Below, one piece after another: positions 28,521-36,720 of a stretch of DNA of 64,000 bases (the stretch's first letter is position 1; every line of letters begins with the position of its first letter). The notes under the pieces were generated by a model. That model ran no database searches. It was not told the DNA's origin and saw only the letters and a list, made by a program, of their open reading frames with translations. Both the position numbers and the translations under genes were made by a program. Origin of the DNA: JANQEU01 sp965228045 (GTDB taxonomy: Bacteria; Bacteroidota; Bacteroidia; Cytophagales; Cyclobacteriaceae); NCBI GenBank assembly GCA_965228045.1, contig OZ245789.1:496001-560000 (forward strand). Reading direction: 5' to 3'.

Positions 28521-28716
28521 AAACACTAGTAATTCAAGTCTGGCAAAACTTACCTCTCTGGCTTTCGAGGTAACCAGTCTCAACCTGATATGTATTTTCG
28601 GGGGATATTGGTTAAGTGAACGCTATAGTCCAAATTCATATTGGATTTTGATTTTTGGAGTATTTCTAGGCGTGGCAGGGACAATTTATCACCTTATTCG
28701 AAGAACATCCGATTGA
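28474..28716 (+). CDS. AtpZ/AtpI-family small membrane protein
   Basis: 80 residues. A hydrophilic N-terminal tail rich in Lys, Pro, Asn and Ser is followed by two transmembrane helices (about 27-46 and 53-72), with the AtpZ-type 'GYWLSERY' between them. Family members help ATP synthase assembly or ion supply. The start is TTG at 28474; AAGGAG at 28461-28466 sits 7 bases upstream and no ATG is available in frame. The gene overlaps bactofilin by 47 bases, and its stop overlaps the next start in TTGA. Confidence 0.82.
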   Translation: MDPKKNHKPSSKPNPENTSNSSLAKLTSLAFEVTSLNLICIFGGYWLSERYSPNSYWILIFGVFLGVAGTIYHLIRRTSD

Positions 28717-29102
28717 AGAAATTCCTAAAAACTCCATTTATACTTTCCCTGTCCCTAATCCTCATTTATTTTATATTGGATGCTTTCCACACAGGAATTC
28801 CAGTTCATCCGCAATTTCCCGGATTGGTAGCTTTCTTTTTTTTGCAGTCAATTCCTATTTCATGGATGCTGCAACAGGCTTCTGTGCCGGATGGATCAGG
28901 AGTAATATGGATAATTGCAAGTATTGGTTTTAGAATGATCACAGGTTTGTTTTTGTTGCTCCTTTATTTCTTCATGGGTATTCAGGATCTTGTGAGCTTA
29001 TGTGTTCACTTTCTGGGTTTGTATTTGGTCTACTTAGTATTTGAATTAATTCCAGTCTTGTCTAACTTGCGGCGGAATTCGGGACCCAATTTTAACCCAT
29101 GA
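28713..29102 (+). CDS. Unknown membrane protein at the AtpI position
   Basis: 129 residues from the TTG at 28713, which overlaps the preceding TGA (TTGA); its last four bases overlap the atpB start (ATGA). Four hydrophobic helices cover most of the protein, starting 'MKKFLKTPFILSL'. It lies where AtpI sits in other bacteria and is probably an assembly or ion-handling accessory of the F0 sector, but I see no diagnostic motif. An in-frame ATG at 28641 would place 24 non-hydrophobic residues before the helix and is less likely. Confidence 0.68.
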   Translation: MKKFLKTPFILSLSLILIYFILDAFHTGIPVHPQFPGLVAFFFLQSIPISWMLQQASVPDGSGVIWIIASIGFRMITGLFLLLLYFFMGIQDLVSLCVHFLGLYLVYLVFELIPVLSNLRRNSGPNFNP

Positions 29103-30139
29103 ACGTTCGTCAGAAATTTAGTGTGATTAACTTTTTGAAATTCAGTATTTTAATAGTTGTAATGGTTTTAGGAATGACAGTTCCTGCCACTGCAGCAGAC
29201 GATTCCGGTTCCGGCGATTTTAATCCAGGTGAATTGATCAATCATCACATTGCGGATGCTCATTCATGGGAGATTTATCATGGACTTACAGTATATCTTC
29301 CAGTAATTATCTACTCGGAGGAAAAGGGACTTGACATTTTCTCATCAGCAAACTTTTACAACGATGAACATGAGGTTGTTCCTTACGATGGATATGTAAT
29401 GGAACACGAGCATATTACTCTGGAATCGGGAGAACATGTGATGGACTTTAGCATTACAAAAAATGTCTTCTTTTTATTTATCAATGCCACCATATTGTTA
29501 CTTGTATTCCTATCGGTGGCAAGGGGTTATAAAAAGAATGTGGGCCGCGCACCAAGAGGTATTCAGTCATTCTTTGAGCCAATTATCGTTTATATAAGAG
29601 ATGAGATAGTGAGGCCAAACATCGGACCTAAATACGAAAGATATTTACCCTACTTGTTGACACTGTTTTTCTTCATCTGGTTTGGAAACTTACTAGGATT
29701 ACTGCCGGCGGCGGCTAACCTAACTGGAAATATTGCGGTAACGTTACTTCTGGCTATTATTTCCTTGCTCATCACGTTAGCATCCGGAAGAAGGACATAT
29801 TGGATGCATATTTTAGATCCTTTGGGTAATACCATGGGATGGGCAGCAAAGGTGCCTTTATATATAATCTTGATCCCGATCGAATTGATTGGAATTTTTA
29901 CCAAACCATTTTCGCTGATGATTCGACTTTTTGCCAATATCACGGCAGGTCACATTATCATATTGAGCATTCTGAGTTTGGCATTCATCACACAAAGTAT
30001 CGGCATTGGAATTTTGTCCGCATTGTTTGCTTCGGTGATGAATTTACTTGAACTGTTTGTGGCATTGCTACAGGCATATGTCTTTACACTACTTTCTGCA
30101 ATGTATTTTGGTCAGGCGGTAGAGGAAGGACATCATTAA
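29099..30139 (+). CDS. atpB: ATP synthase F0 subunit a
   Basis: 346 residues, longer than the 270 of E. coli because of the Bacteroidota N-terminal extension. That extension is a signal-like segment ending near PATAADD, then a His/Asp/Glu-rich periplasmic domain to about residue 125. Five or so transmembrane helices follow. The essential stator arginine lies in MIRLFANITAGH (Arg276). With the c-ring it forms the proton channel. Four-base overlap with the preceding gene; atpE follows after 36 bases. Confidence 0.96.
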   Translation: MNVRQKFSVINFLKFSILIVVMVLGMTVPATAADDSGSGDFNPGELINHHIADAHSWEIYHGLTVYLPVIIYSEEKGLDIFSSANFYNDEHEVVPYDGYVMEHEHITLESGEHVMDFSITKNVFFLFINATILLLVFLSVARGYKKNVGRAPRGIQSFFEPIIVYIRDEIVRPNIGPKYERYLPYLLTLFFFIWFGNLLGLLPAAANLTGNIAVTLLLAIISLLITLASGRRTYWMHILDPLGNTMGWAAKVPLYIILIPIELIGIFTKPFSLMIRLFANITAGHIIILSILSLAFITQSIGIGILSALFASVMNLLELFVALLQAYVFTLLSAMYFGQAVEEGHH

Positions 30140-30175
30140 TTAGAACTTATTTTAAACTATATAATTAAATAAATT

Positions 30176-30382
30176 ATGGGAGCAATTGGAGCAGGTTTAG
30201 CAGTACTTGGAGCTGGTGTTGGAATCGGTCTTATCGGCAAAGGCGCCACTGAGGGTATTGCAAGACAACCCGAAGCTGGTGGTAAAATTCAAACTGCAAT
30301 GATTATCGCAGCAGCCTTGATAGAAGGTGTTGCACTTTTTGCAGCTGTTATCGGATTTATCGCTACAAACGCAGGTATTTAA
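30176..30382 (+). CDS. atpE: ATP synthase F0 subunit c
   Basis: A 68-residue hairpin of two transmembrane helices joined by the polar loop ARQPEAGGK. The ion-binding carboxylate is Glu50 in ALIEGVALF. I see no Na+-type signature around it (a Gly follows the Glu), so proton coupling is likelier. It must be made in many copies per complex, which fits the hairpin just after its stop codon. Confidence 0.96.
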   Translation: MGAIGAGLAVLGAGVGIGLIGKGATEGIARQPEAGGKIQTAMIIAAALIEGVALFAAVIGFIATNAGI

Positions 30383-30389
30383 TGAGTTT

Positions 30390-30423
30390 CCCGGTCCGGG
30401 TAACATTAGGTTCCGGGACCGGG
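30390..30423 (+). terminator. GC-rich hairpin between atpE and atpF
   Basis: Arms 30390-30400 and 30413-30423 (CCCGGTCCGGG / CCGGGACCGGG) pair at 10 of 11 positions around a 12-base loop, and ATTTTTA follows. It could partly terminate, or it could shield or process the atpE message. Either would raise subunit c over the downstream subunits. Full termination is unlikely because the operon continues. Confidence 0.7.
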
Positions 30424-30458
30424 ATTTTTAAAAGTTCCCGTCTTTAATAATTAATAAT

Positions 30459-30953
30459 ATGGATTTAGTAACTCCCGCCATCGGCCTTATATTCTGGCAG
30501 ACAGTAGTTTTCCTGATTGTAGTAGCAATCCTGGGTGCTTTTGTATGGAAACCTATCATGGAGGCTCTAAGGGCACGTGAAGGAATGATTGAGGATTCCT
30601 TACAGGCAGCAGAAAATGCCAAGGCCGAAATGGAGCAGATCAGAGAGGACAATGAGTATTTGTTGCAGGAAGCAAGGGAGGAAAGAGATAAAATTCTCAA
30701 GGAGGCAGTTGATGTCGCCAACAAAATCAAAGACGAAGCAAAATCGGAGACATCGAAAATCACGGAAAAAATGATTGCAGATGCGAAGTCTTCAATTGAA
30801 TCTGAAAAGAAAAATGCGTTGGCGGAAGTGAAAGATTTGGTTTCTTCACTTTCTGTAGACATCGCTGAGAAGATTCTAAGAGAGAAGCTGGGAGATGAAA
30901 AATCTCAAAAAGAGCTTGTCAACAAGTTTTTGAAGGACGTAAAAGTAAACTGA
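30459..30953 (+). CDS. atpF: ATP synthase F0 subunit b
   Basis: 164 residues. One N-terminal transmembrane helix ('LIFWQTVVFLIVVAILGAFVW') is followed by a long, charged coiled-coil stalk. It links the membrane sector to the F1 head through the delta subunit, as a homodimer. The gene lies 76 bases after atpE (across the hairpin) and 3 before atpH. Confidence 0.96.
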   Translation: MDLVTPAIGLIFWQTVVFLIVVAILGAFVWKPIMEALRAREGMIEDSLQAAENAKAEMEQIREDNEYLLQEAREERDKILKEAVDVANKIKDEAKSETSKITEKMIADAKSSIESEKKNALAEVKDLVSSLSVDIAEKILREKLGDEKSQKELVNKFLKDVKVN

Positions 30954-30956
30954 TAA

Positions 30957-31493
30957 ATGTCTACCAGTAGAATAGCTTTAAGGTATGCAAAACCACTGCT
31001 TGAACTTGCAGTGGAGAAAAAGGTCCTTGATGAGGTGAAGAAGGATATGGACGGATTTAGTACCGTTTGTTCTGAAAACAGATCCTTTGTTGCGATGCTG
31101 GAGAGCCCTATAATTGCTCATTTGAAAAAAGCTGAGATACTGGAGAAAATCTTTAAGGGGAAAGTGCATGAACTGACATTGTCAGTTTTTGCGATTATTG
31201 CCAGAAAGAACCGTGAAGCAATACTTCCGCATGTAGCGAGGCAGTTTTCGAAACTTTACAATGAAAAGATGGGCTTTCAGGAAGCGAAAGTCACTACTAC
31301 GTTTCCGCTTGACAAGGAATTGAGGAGTAAAATAGAAAAAATCATAAGTGATGTGACCGGGAAGAAACCATTATTAACGGAGAAAGTTGATCCGGAGATA
31401 GTGGGAGGTTATGTACTTGAATTAGGGGACCGACAAATAGATGAAAGTGTCTATGGTCAACTAAAAGAATTGAGTTTAAGATTTAAAAGATAA
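30957..31493 (+). CDS. atpH: ATP synthase F1 subunit delta
   Basis: 178 residues of the OSCP/delta family. The N-terminus 'SRIALRYAKPLLELA' and the C-terminal 'KVDPEIVGGYVLELGDRQIDESV' are the family landmarks. It joins the b stalk to the top of the alpha/beta hexamer. The gene starts 3 bases after atpF and lies 41 bases before atpA. Confidence 0.96.
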   Translation: MSTSRIALRYAKPLLELAVEKKVLDEVKKDMDGFSTVCSENRSFVAMLESPIIAHLKKAEILEKIFKGKVHELTLSVFAIIARKNREAILPHVARQFSKLYNEKMGFQEAKVTTTFPLDKELRSKIEKIISDVTGKKPLLTEKVDPEIVGGYVLELGDRQIDESVYGQLKELSLRFKR

Positions 31494-31534
31494 ATAGCAA
31501 CATTCGGCCGTAAGGCTCTAAATCACTACTACAT

Positions 31535-33115
31535 ATGGCAGATGTCAGACCCGATGAGGTTTCAGCAATCCTGAGAGAGCAGCTCTCAAACTTCAAAACA
31601 GAAGCAGAACTCGAAGAAGTAGGTACCGTACTCCAGGTAGGTGATGGGGTAGCCCGTATTTATGGATTATCAAAGGCCCAGGCCGGGGAATTGCTTGAAT
31701 TTGATAGCGGTCTTAACGCATTGGTCCTAAACCTGGAAGAAGATAACGTAGGAGCAGTACTTCTAGGAGACTCCAGTGATGTAAAAGAAGGCGACACAGT
31801 AAAAAGAACCGGTAAAATCGGATCCATAAAGGTAGGTGACGGTATGACAGGTCGTGTCGTAAATACGCTGGGAGAACCGATCGATGGTAAGGGACCTATC
31901 GAAGGAAATCTCTATGAAATGCCCATCGAGCGAAAGGCTCCTGGTGTGATCTACCGTCAACCGGTGAGTGAACCTCTGCAAACAGGAATTAAGGCCATTG
32001 ATTCCATGATTCCGATTGGAAGAGGTCAGCGTGAGCTTGTGATAGGTGACAGACAGACTGGAAAAACTGCGGTCGTAATTGACACCATCATCAATCAAAA
32101 AGAGTTTTATGATCGCGGAGAGCCTGTGTATTGTATCTATGTGGCCGTAGGCCAAAAGGCTTCAACAGTAGCGGGAATCGTTTCAACACTTGAAGCTGCT
32201 GGTGCAATGGAGTATACGGTAATCGTTAACGCTTCTGCTTCTGATCCTGCTCCGATGCAATTCTTCTCTCCCTTTACTGGTGCTGCCATAGGTGAGTACT
32301 TTAGAGATACAGGAAGACCTGCTTTGGTTATCTATGATGATCTATCTAAACAGGCTGTTTCCTATAGAGAAGTGTCACTTCTTTTGAGAAGACCTCCGGG
32401 ACGTGAGGCCTATCCAGGTGATGTATTCTACCTTCACTCAAGACTTTTGGAAAGAGCGGCCAAGATCATAGATAATGATGAAATAGCAGCTCAGATGAAT
32501 GATTTGCCTGATGTGCTCAAACCGATTGTGAAAGGTGGGGGTTCTCTTACCGCCCTTCCGATCATTGAAACACAGGCAGGTGACGTTTCGGCTTATATCC
32601 CTACCAACGTGATTTCGATCACTGACGGTCAGATCTTCCTGGAAACAAACCTATTCAACTCAGGTATTAGACCGGCAATTAACGTTGGGATTTCAGTATC
32701 TCGAGTAGGAGGGTCTGCCCAGATCAAATCCATGAAGAAGATTGCTGGAACACTAAAGCTTGATCAAGCTCAATTCCGTGAGTTGGAGGCTTTCGCCAAA
32801 TTCGGTTCAGATTTGGATGCTGCCACTCAAAGGGTAATAGACAGAGGTAGAAGAAATCAGGAAATTTTGAAACAACCACAGTATTCTCCGGTTCCGGTTG
32901 AGGAGCAGGTGGCAATCATATATGCTTCTACGAAAGGCTTTATTGACAAAGTGCCCGAGGGAAAAGTGAAGGAATTCGAAAAGGAATACCTGACTGTGAT
33001 GAATGCAAAACACAGAAATGTACTTGATTCTTTGAAATCCGGACAGCTAAGTGATGAAGTAACTTCAACAATGGAAGAGGTTGCGAAAGACATAGCTAAA
33101 AGATATCAGAACTAA
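31535..33115 (+). CDS. atpA: ATP synthase F1 subunit alpha
   Basis: 526 residues. The non-catalytic nucleotide-binding subunit has Walker A GDRQTGKT at 171-178 and the ATP synthase alpha/beta signature 'PAINVGISVSRVGGSAQ' near residue 375. Typical N-terminal beta-barrel and C-terminal helical domains. Full length. It is followed 9 bases later by atpG, but no atpD comes after. Confidence 0.98.
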   Translation: MADVRPDEVSAILREQLSNFKTEAELEEVGTVLQVGDGVARIYGLSKAQAGELLEFDSGLNALVLNLEEDNVGAVLLGDSSDVKEGDTVKRTGKIGSIKVGDGMTGRVVNTLGEPIDGKGPIEGNLYEMPIERKAPGVIYRQPVSEPLQTGIKAIDSMIPIGRGQRELVIGDRQTGKTAVVIDTIINQKEFYDRGEPVYCIYVAVGQKASTVAGIVSTLEAAGAMEYTVIVNASASDPAPMQFFSPFTGAAIGEYFRDTGRPALVIYDDLSKQAVSYREVSLLLRRPPGREAYPGDVFYLHSRLLERAAKIIDNDEIAAQMNDLPDVLKPIVKGGGSLTALPIIETQAGDVSAYIPTNVISITDGQIFLETNLFNSGIRPAINVGISVSRVGGSAQIKSMKKIAGTLKLDQAQFRELEAFAKFGSDLDAATQRVIDRGRRNQEILKQPQYSPVPVEEQVAIIYASTKGFIDKVPEGKVKEFEKEYLTVMNAKHRNVLDSLKSGQLSDEVTSTMEEVAKDIAKRYQN

Positions 33116-33124
33116 TTAGTTACT

Positions 33125-34021
33125 ATGGCAAACCTTAAGGAGGTAAAAGGAAGGATTCAATCTGTAAGTTCCACTCAGCAAATCACTAAAGCCATGAAAA
33201 TGGTAGCGGCTGCTAAGCTGCGGAGAGCTCAGGACAGGATCATACAGATGAGACCCTATTCTCAGAAGATGCAGTCTATCATGAAGAATATTACTTCTTC
33301 AATGGATCAGGGCGAAGTGGAGAATCCTTTTAGTGAGGTACGGGAGGTAAAAAAAGTATTGCTTGTGGTGGTCACTTCAGACCGAGGCTTGTGTGGTGCT
33401 TTCAACAGTAATGTTTTCAAACATACGCGGTCACTCATTGAGTCGCAGTACTCTGGTGTGCAGGCTGACGGAGGTCTCTACATTATGCCTATTGGCAAAA
33501 GATCTCGCGATTATTACGTTAAGAGAAATTTTCAGGTTGTTGACGATTATTTTGAGCTATTCGGAGATCTTACTTTTGAAAAAGCCATGGAAGCCGCGAA
33601 TAGAGCCATGGAAGGGTTCATTTCCGGTGACTATGATAAAGTAGAGATCGTTTACAACGAGTTCAAAAATGTAGCCACCCAGATTTTACGTAATGAACAA
33701 ATGCTTCCGGTAGTTGAAGATTCCGGTGTGGATGATTCCAATGATGGTTACCTTAACGTGGACTACATATTTGAACCGGGTCAGAAAGAGATCTTCATGG
33801 AAATCGTGCCAAAATCTCTAAAGGTACAATTCTATAAAGCTATACTAGAATCAAATGCATCTGAGCACGGCGCCAGAATGACAGCCATGGATCAGGCGAC
33901 TGATAATGCCCAGGAGCTTCTGAAAGAACTTCGACTTACCTATAACAGAACAAGGCAAGCGGCCATTACGAAAGAAATTCTTGAGATTGTGGGTGGGGCT
34001 GAAGCATTGGCGCAAGGATAA
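33125..34021 (+). CDS. atpG: ATP synthase F1 subunit gamma
   Basis: 298 residues. The rotor shaft has the N-terminal 'RIQSVSSTQQITKAMKMVAAAKLRRAQ' helix region and the C-terminal helix 'LRLTYNRTRQAAITKEILEIVGGAEAL'. It couples ring rotation to catalysis. It is the last ATP synthase gene of this cluster: beta and epsilon are missing here, as is common in Bacteroidota, where atpDC lies elsewhere. The next gene starts 1 base after its stop. Confidence 0.98.
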   Translation: MANLKEVKGRIQSVSSTQQITKAMKMVAAAKLRRAQDRIIQMRPYSQKMQSIMKNITSSMDQGEVENPFSEVREVKKVLLVVVTSDRGLCGAFNSNVFKHTRSLIESQYSGVQADGGLYIMPIGKRSRDYYVKRNFQVVDDYFELFGDLTFEKAMEAANRAMEGFISGDYDKVEIVYNEFKNVATQILRNEQMLPVVEDSGVDDSNDGYLNVDYIFEPGQKEIFMEIVPKSLKVQFYKAILESNASEHGARMTAMDQATDNAQELLKELRLTYNRTRQAAITKEILEIVGGAEALAQG

Positions 34022-34022
34022 C

Positions 34023-34835
34023 ATGTTACGGGGTGCTCTTACCTCGATTTTTAACTGGATTTCCTGGTTTTCTCTGGATGTAGTTGCCGGTGCATTAATT
34101 CTCCTGAGGTTTGTCTCTTCAGATCAAATCCATAAACCTGACTTCAACGTTTATCTGGCACTCGGAATTTCGGTATGGGTGATTTATACGCTCGACCATT
34201 TGTCTGATGGCCTCAAAAATGATAAACCGAGTAAAACGGTACATAGAGTCCATAAGAAATTCCGAAAGCCAATAACAATTGCGTTAATTCTGGCAATATT
34301 TATGGGTCTTTTAAACCTCTTTTGGTTACCAAAGGAAATACTTCTATGGGGTTTTGGTCTTGGGTTTTTCTCCCTTTTCTATTTGAAGGTATCCTCCATT
34401 CTTGGAAAAATCGGCTTTAAGGAGGCAGTCATAGCCATATCTTTTGGGCTTGGAATATACCTTTTTCGCTTGGCAAGTGGTGATACGAATATTTTGGTGC
34501 TTGGTGACCTGATATTATTGACTCTAGTTGCATTTGTGAATCTTCTGATTATTTCAGTATATGAAGCTGATCACGACATTAGAGATCGGACATATTCCAT
34601 AGTGCAAAACATAGGCGTTGATTTTACGAAAAAGACCGCCAAATGTATTTGCGTTTTGATCGCTATTTCTGTAGCCGCCATCTTGTATTTTGAAGGTATC
34701 CGGGAGATCTCTGTTTTTCATCTATTTGCTGCCGGTACTTACTTAGTTCTACTTCATCAGGAATCCATTTTCAGGAGAAAGAACCTGTATAAATATCTGG
34801 GAGATGGAGTTTTTCTGATGCCGATCATATTTTGA
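34023..34835 (+). CDS. UbiA-like multispanning membrane protein
   Basis: About 270 residues with seven to nine hydrophobic helices. Two Asp-containing motifs resemble the UbiA prenyltransferase pair that binds Mg-diphosphate: DHLSD at residues 58-62 and DHDIRDRT near 180-187. The classic NDxxDxxxD is not intact, so it is either a divergent UbiA enzyme or a relative without that activity. The ATG at 34023 follows the atpG stop by 1 base; an upstream ATG inside atpG is less likely. Its stop overlaps the start of the methyltransferase gene (TGATG), so the two are translationally coupled. Confidence 0.65.
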   Translation: MLRGALTSIFNWISWFSLDVVAGALILLRFVSSDQIHKPDFNVYLALGISVWVIYTLDHLSDGLKNDKPSKTVHRVHKKFRKPITIALILAIFMGLLNLFWLPKEILLWGFGLGFFSLFYLKVSSILGKIGFKEAVIAISFGLGIYLFRLASGDTNILVLGDLILLTLVAFVNLLIISVYEADHDIRDRTYSIVQNIGVDFTKKTAKCICVLIAISVAAILYFEGIREISVFHLFAAGTYLVLLHQESIFRRKNLYKYLGDGVFLMPIIF

Positions 34836-35440
34836 TGGTAAATGACTTCGATAAGATTGCTCCATTTTATGATGGTCTTCAAAAACTGTTTTTTGGCGAC
34901 AGACTGTTGGCAGCAAGTTCATATCATCTCGATAGAATTGATTTCTGCCACCACACGTTGATACTCGGTGGGGGTACGGGCAGAATTCTGGAGTCGTTCC
35001 CCGGTGGAGTTCCGATTACCTACCTGGATAAGTCAACGAATATGATTTCCCTTGCAAGAGGAAGGGTTGACAATAATAATATTGAGTTTATTCAGGCGGA
35101 TTTTTTAGAATGGGATCCCGGCTATGATAAATTCGATTTCGTGATTTGTCCTTTCTTTCTGGATGCTTTTGGTAGGGCCAATTTATCTCTGGTATTGGAC
35201 AAGATCCAATTAATTATGAAGAGCGGTGCATTCATGATCGTGATTGATTTTCAACCTTCAGAGAAAGTCTTCAATAGATTTTTACTTTGGTCGATGCATA
35301 AGTTTTTTAGACTATCCACAGCGCTGGAATCTGAGGAACTCAGGTCTTTGGACAAGGTTTTGCAGGATAGAATGGATTTAATAGAGAGGAAGGAATTCGG
35401 GGAGATGGTGTTTTCGGCAGTTTATAAAAAAAGGGCCTGA
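34835..35440 (+). CDS. Class I SAM-dependent methyltransferase
   Basis: About 201 residues. The SAM-binding motif I is LILGGGTGRILE (near residues 45-56), with the acidic motif II at 'TYLDKSTNMISLAR' and motif IV at 'FDFVICPFFLDAFG'. This is a small-molecule or lipid-type methyltransferase; substrate unknown. The UbiA-like partner just upstream hints at a quinone or prenyl-lipid substrate, which is inference. ATG at 34835 (or TTG at 34832). Its TGA stop is in the loop of the following terminator. Confidence 0.85.
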   Translation: MVNDFDKIAPFYDGLQKLFFGDRLLAASSYHLDRIDFCHHTLILGGGTGRILESFPGGVPITYLDKSTNMISLARGRVDNNNIEFIQADFLEWDPGYDKFDFVICPFFLDAFGRANLSLVLDKIQLIMKSGAFMIVIDFQPSEKVFNRFLLWSMHKFFRLSTALESEELRSLDKVLQDRMDLIERKEFGEMVFSAVYKKRA

Positions 35441-35452
35441 GGCCCTCTTTTC
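35425..35452. terminator. Bidirectional terminator with a stop codon in the loop
   Basis: AGGGCC (35432-35437) pairs with GGCCCT (35441-35446) around the TGA stop (35438-35440) of the methyltransferase. An A-run precedes it and CTTTTC follows. It can end both this gene and the convergent hpf. Confidence 0.85.
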
Positions 35453-35751
35453 TAATGCGAAATTAGTTTTTCCTTGTGTTTCTTGAGTTGTCTTCTCAAG
35501 GCTTCGACGGCATGATCCGTAGCACTTTCGAAAGTATTTGACTTATACTTTGAGAATAATTGCTCTCCGGGAAGGTTTATCTTGATCTCAATGATCTTGT
35601 TTTCATTAGCGTGATCGCTATCCAGTCTCATAAAAACCTCCGCGTCAACTATACGATTGTAAAACGTCTCCAACTTATCAAGTTTCCTTTGAATGAAATT
35701 GGTCAATTTGACATCAGCGTCAAACCGGATAGAATGCATTTGAACTTTCAT
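35452..35751 (-). CDS. hpf: Ribosome hibernation factor HPF/RaiA (short form)
   Basis: 99 residues. It has the beta-alpha-beta-beta-beta-alpha pattern of the S30AE family: starts 'KVQMHSIRFDADVKLTNFIQRKLDKLE' and ends with a Lys/Arg-rich helix (LRRQLKKHKEKL). It binds the ribosomal A/P-site region in stationary phase to form or protect inactive ribosomes. Cotranscription with xerC and rpsU (22 bases behind xerC) is a familiar Bacteroidota order. Confidence 0.95.
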   Translation of the reverse strand: MKVQMHSIRFDADVKLTNFIQRKLDKLETFYNRIVDAEVFMRLDSDHANENKIIEIKINLPGEQLFSKYKSNTFESATDHAVEALRRQLKKHKEKLISH

Positions 35752-35773
35752 ATATGTATAGTTTTAATTGAAT

Positions 35774-36655
35774 TCATGCTTTAGGATGGGCTTGGTCAAA
35801 GGCAGTTTTAAGTTTTTCCAGGGAGTTGTGAGTATATACCTGAGTCGCTGCGAGGCTTGTATGTCCCAGTAGGTCTTTCACGGCATTTAAATCCGCACCT
35901 TTGTCAAGCATGTGCGTGGCAAAAGTGTGTCTCAACACGTGCGGGCTTTTTTTGGTAAGCGTTGTTACCAGCCCGAGATATTTTTTGATCAACCTGTAAA
36001 TAAATACCGGATAAACAGGGTCTCCATTGTCGGTAAGAATGAGGTGATCTGATGTTTTTTCCGGAAAAGTCTCTTTCATTATCAATAGATAATTTTTTGT
36101 CAGTCTGAGCACTTCACTATGCAGTGGAATGATACGCTCTTTATTTCTCTTCCCTAATACTTTAACGGATTTATCGAAGAAATTAATATCCGAAATCTTA
36201 ATATTTATCAGCTCTGCCAAACGAATTCCGGTAGAGTAAAATAACTCGATTACAAGCTTATCTCGTTGGCCGGTAAAGTCTTCAGAAAACTCCAGATTAG
36301 TCAGCAGATTGGTCATCTCGGATTCCTTCACAAATGTCGGTAGGTTCTTTTCTGTCTTGAGAGGCTTTAGTCTTCCTGCCGGATTTTTGGAAATAAACTC
36401 ACGGCCCATCAGAAACTTAAAATAGGACTTCAGGGTAGCGATTTTTCTGTTTATTGATTTAGGAGAAATCCCCTTGTCCACTAATTGAACAACCCAGCTT
36501 CGAAGGTGTGGATGGAGGACATCTACCGGATCGGAAATTTCGAAAGTAGAAGAGAGGAATTCGTAGAGTTGGTCGAGGTCTTTTTGGTAGGCGGCTAGGG
36601 TATGCTTGCTATATCTTTTTTCAAATTCCAGATATTTCAAGAAATTTTCGACCAT
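35774..36655 (-). CDS. xerC: XerC/XerD-type tyrosine recombinase
   Basis: 293 residues, standard Xer length. An N-terminal SAM-like core-binding domain (1-90) precedes a catalytic domain with Arg145 (TGIRLAE), His239 and Arg242 (HVLRH), His265 (GHTS) and the nucleophile Tyr274 (VYTH). Its likely job is resolving chromosome dimers at dif; a role as a mobile-element integrase is unlikely given the housekeeping neighbours. The ATG comes directly after the U-run of a terminator-like hairpin downstream of rpsU. Whether it is XerC or XerD cannot be settled from sequence alone. Confidence 0.9.
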   Translation of the reverse strand: MVENFLKYLEFEKRYSKHTLAAYQKDLDQLYEFLSSTFEISDPVDVLHPHLRSWVVQLVDKGISPKSINRKIATLKSYFKFLMGREFISKNPAGRLKPLKTEKNLPTFVKESEMTNLLTNLEFSEDFTGQRDKLVIELFYSTGIRLAELINIKISDINFFDKSVKVLGKRNKERIIPLHSEVLRLTKNYLLIMKETFPEKTSDHLILTDNGDPVYPVFIYRLIKKYLGLVTTLTKKSPHVLRHTFATHMLDKGADLNAVKDLLGHTSLAATQVYTHNSLEKLKTAFDQAHPKA

Positions 36656-36687
36656 AAAAAAAGTTAGTCCTGTCCCAGGACTAACTT
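36656..36687 (-). terminator. Strong hairpin with U-run abutting the xerC start
   Basis: A perfect 12-bp stem (36661-36672 with 36676-36687, AAGTTAGTCCTG / CAGGACTAACTT) has a 3-base loop. On the minus strand it is followed by TTTTT and then immediately by the xerC ATG (36653-36655). It would act as the rpsU terminator and also as an attenuator or start-site block for xerC. Confidence 0.88.
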
Positions 36688-36720
36688 AGCAAATAATATC
36701 TTAAATGTAGAGGTCCGGAC

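Noticed and set aside
30428..30862. A Ser-rich 144-codon minus-strand frame
   Set aside because: It is antisense to atpF; the low-complexity Ser/Ala composition comes from the reverse of the coiled-coil codons.
35774..36655. Integrase of a mobile element
   Set aside because: Length, motifs and rpsU/hpf neighbours fit a housekeeping Xer recombinase; no att repeats or cargo genes nearby.
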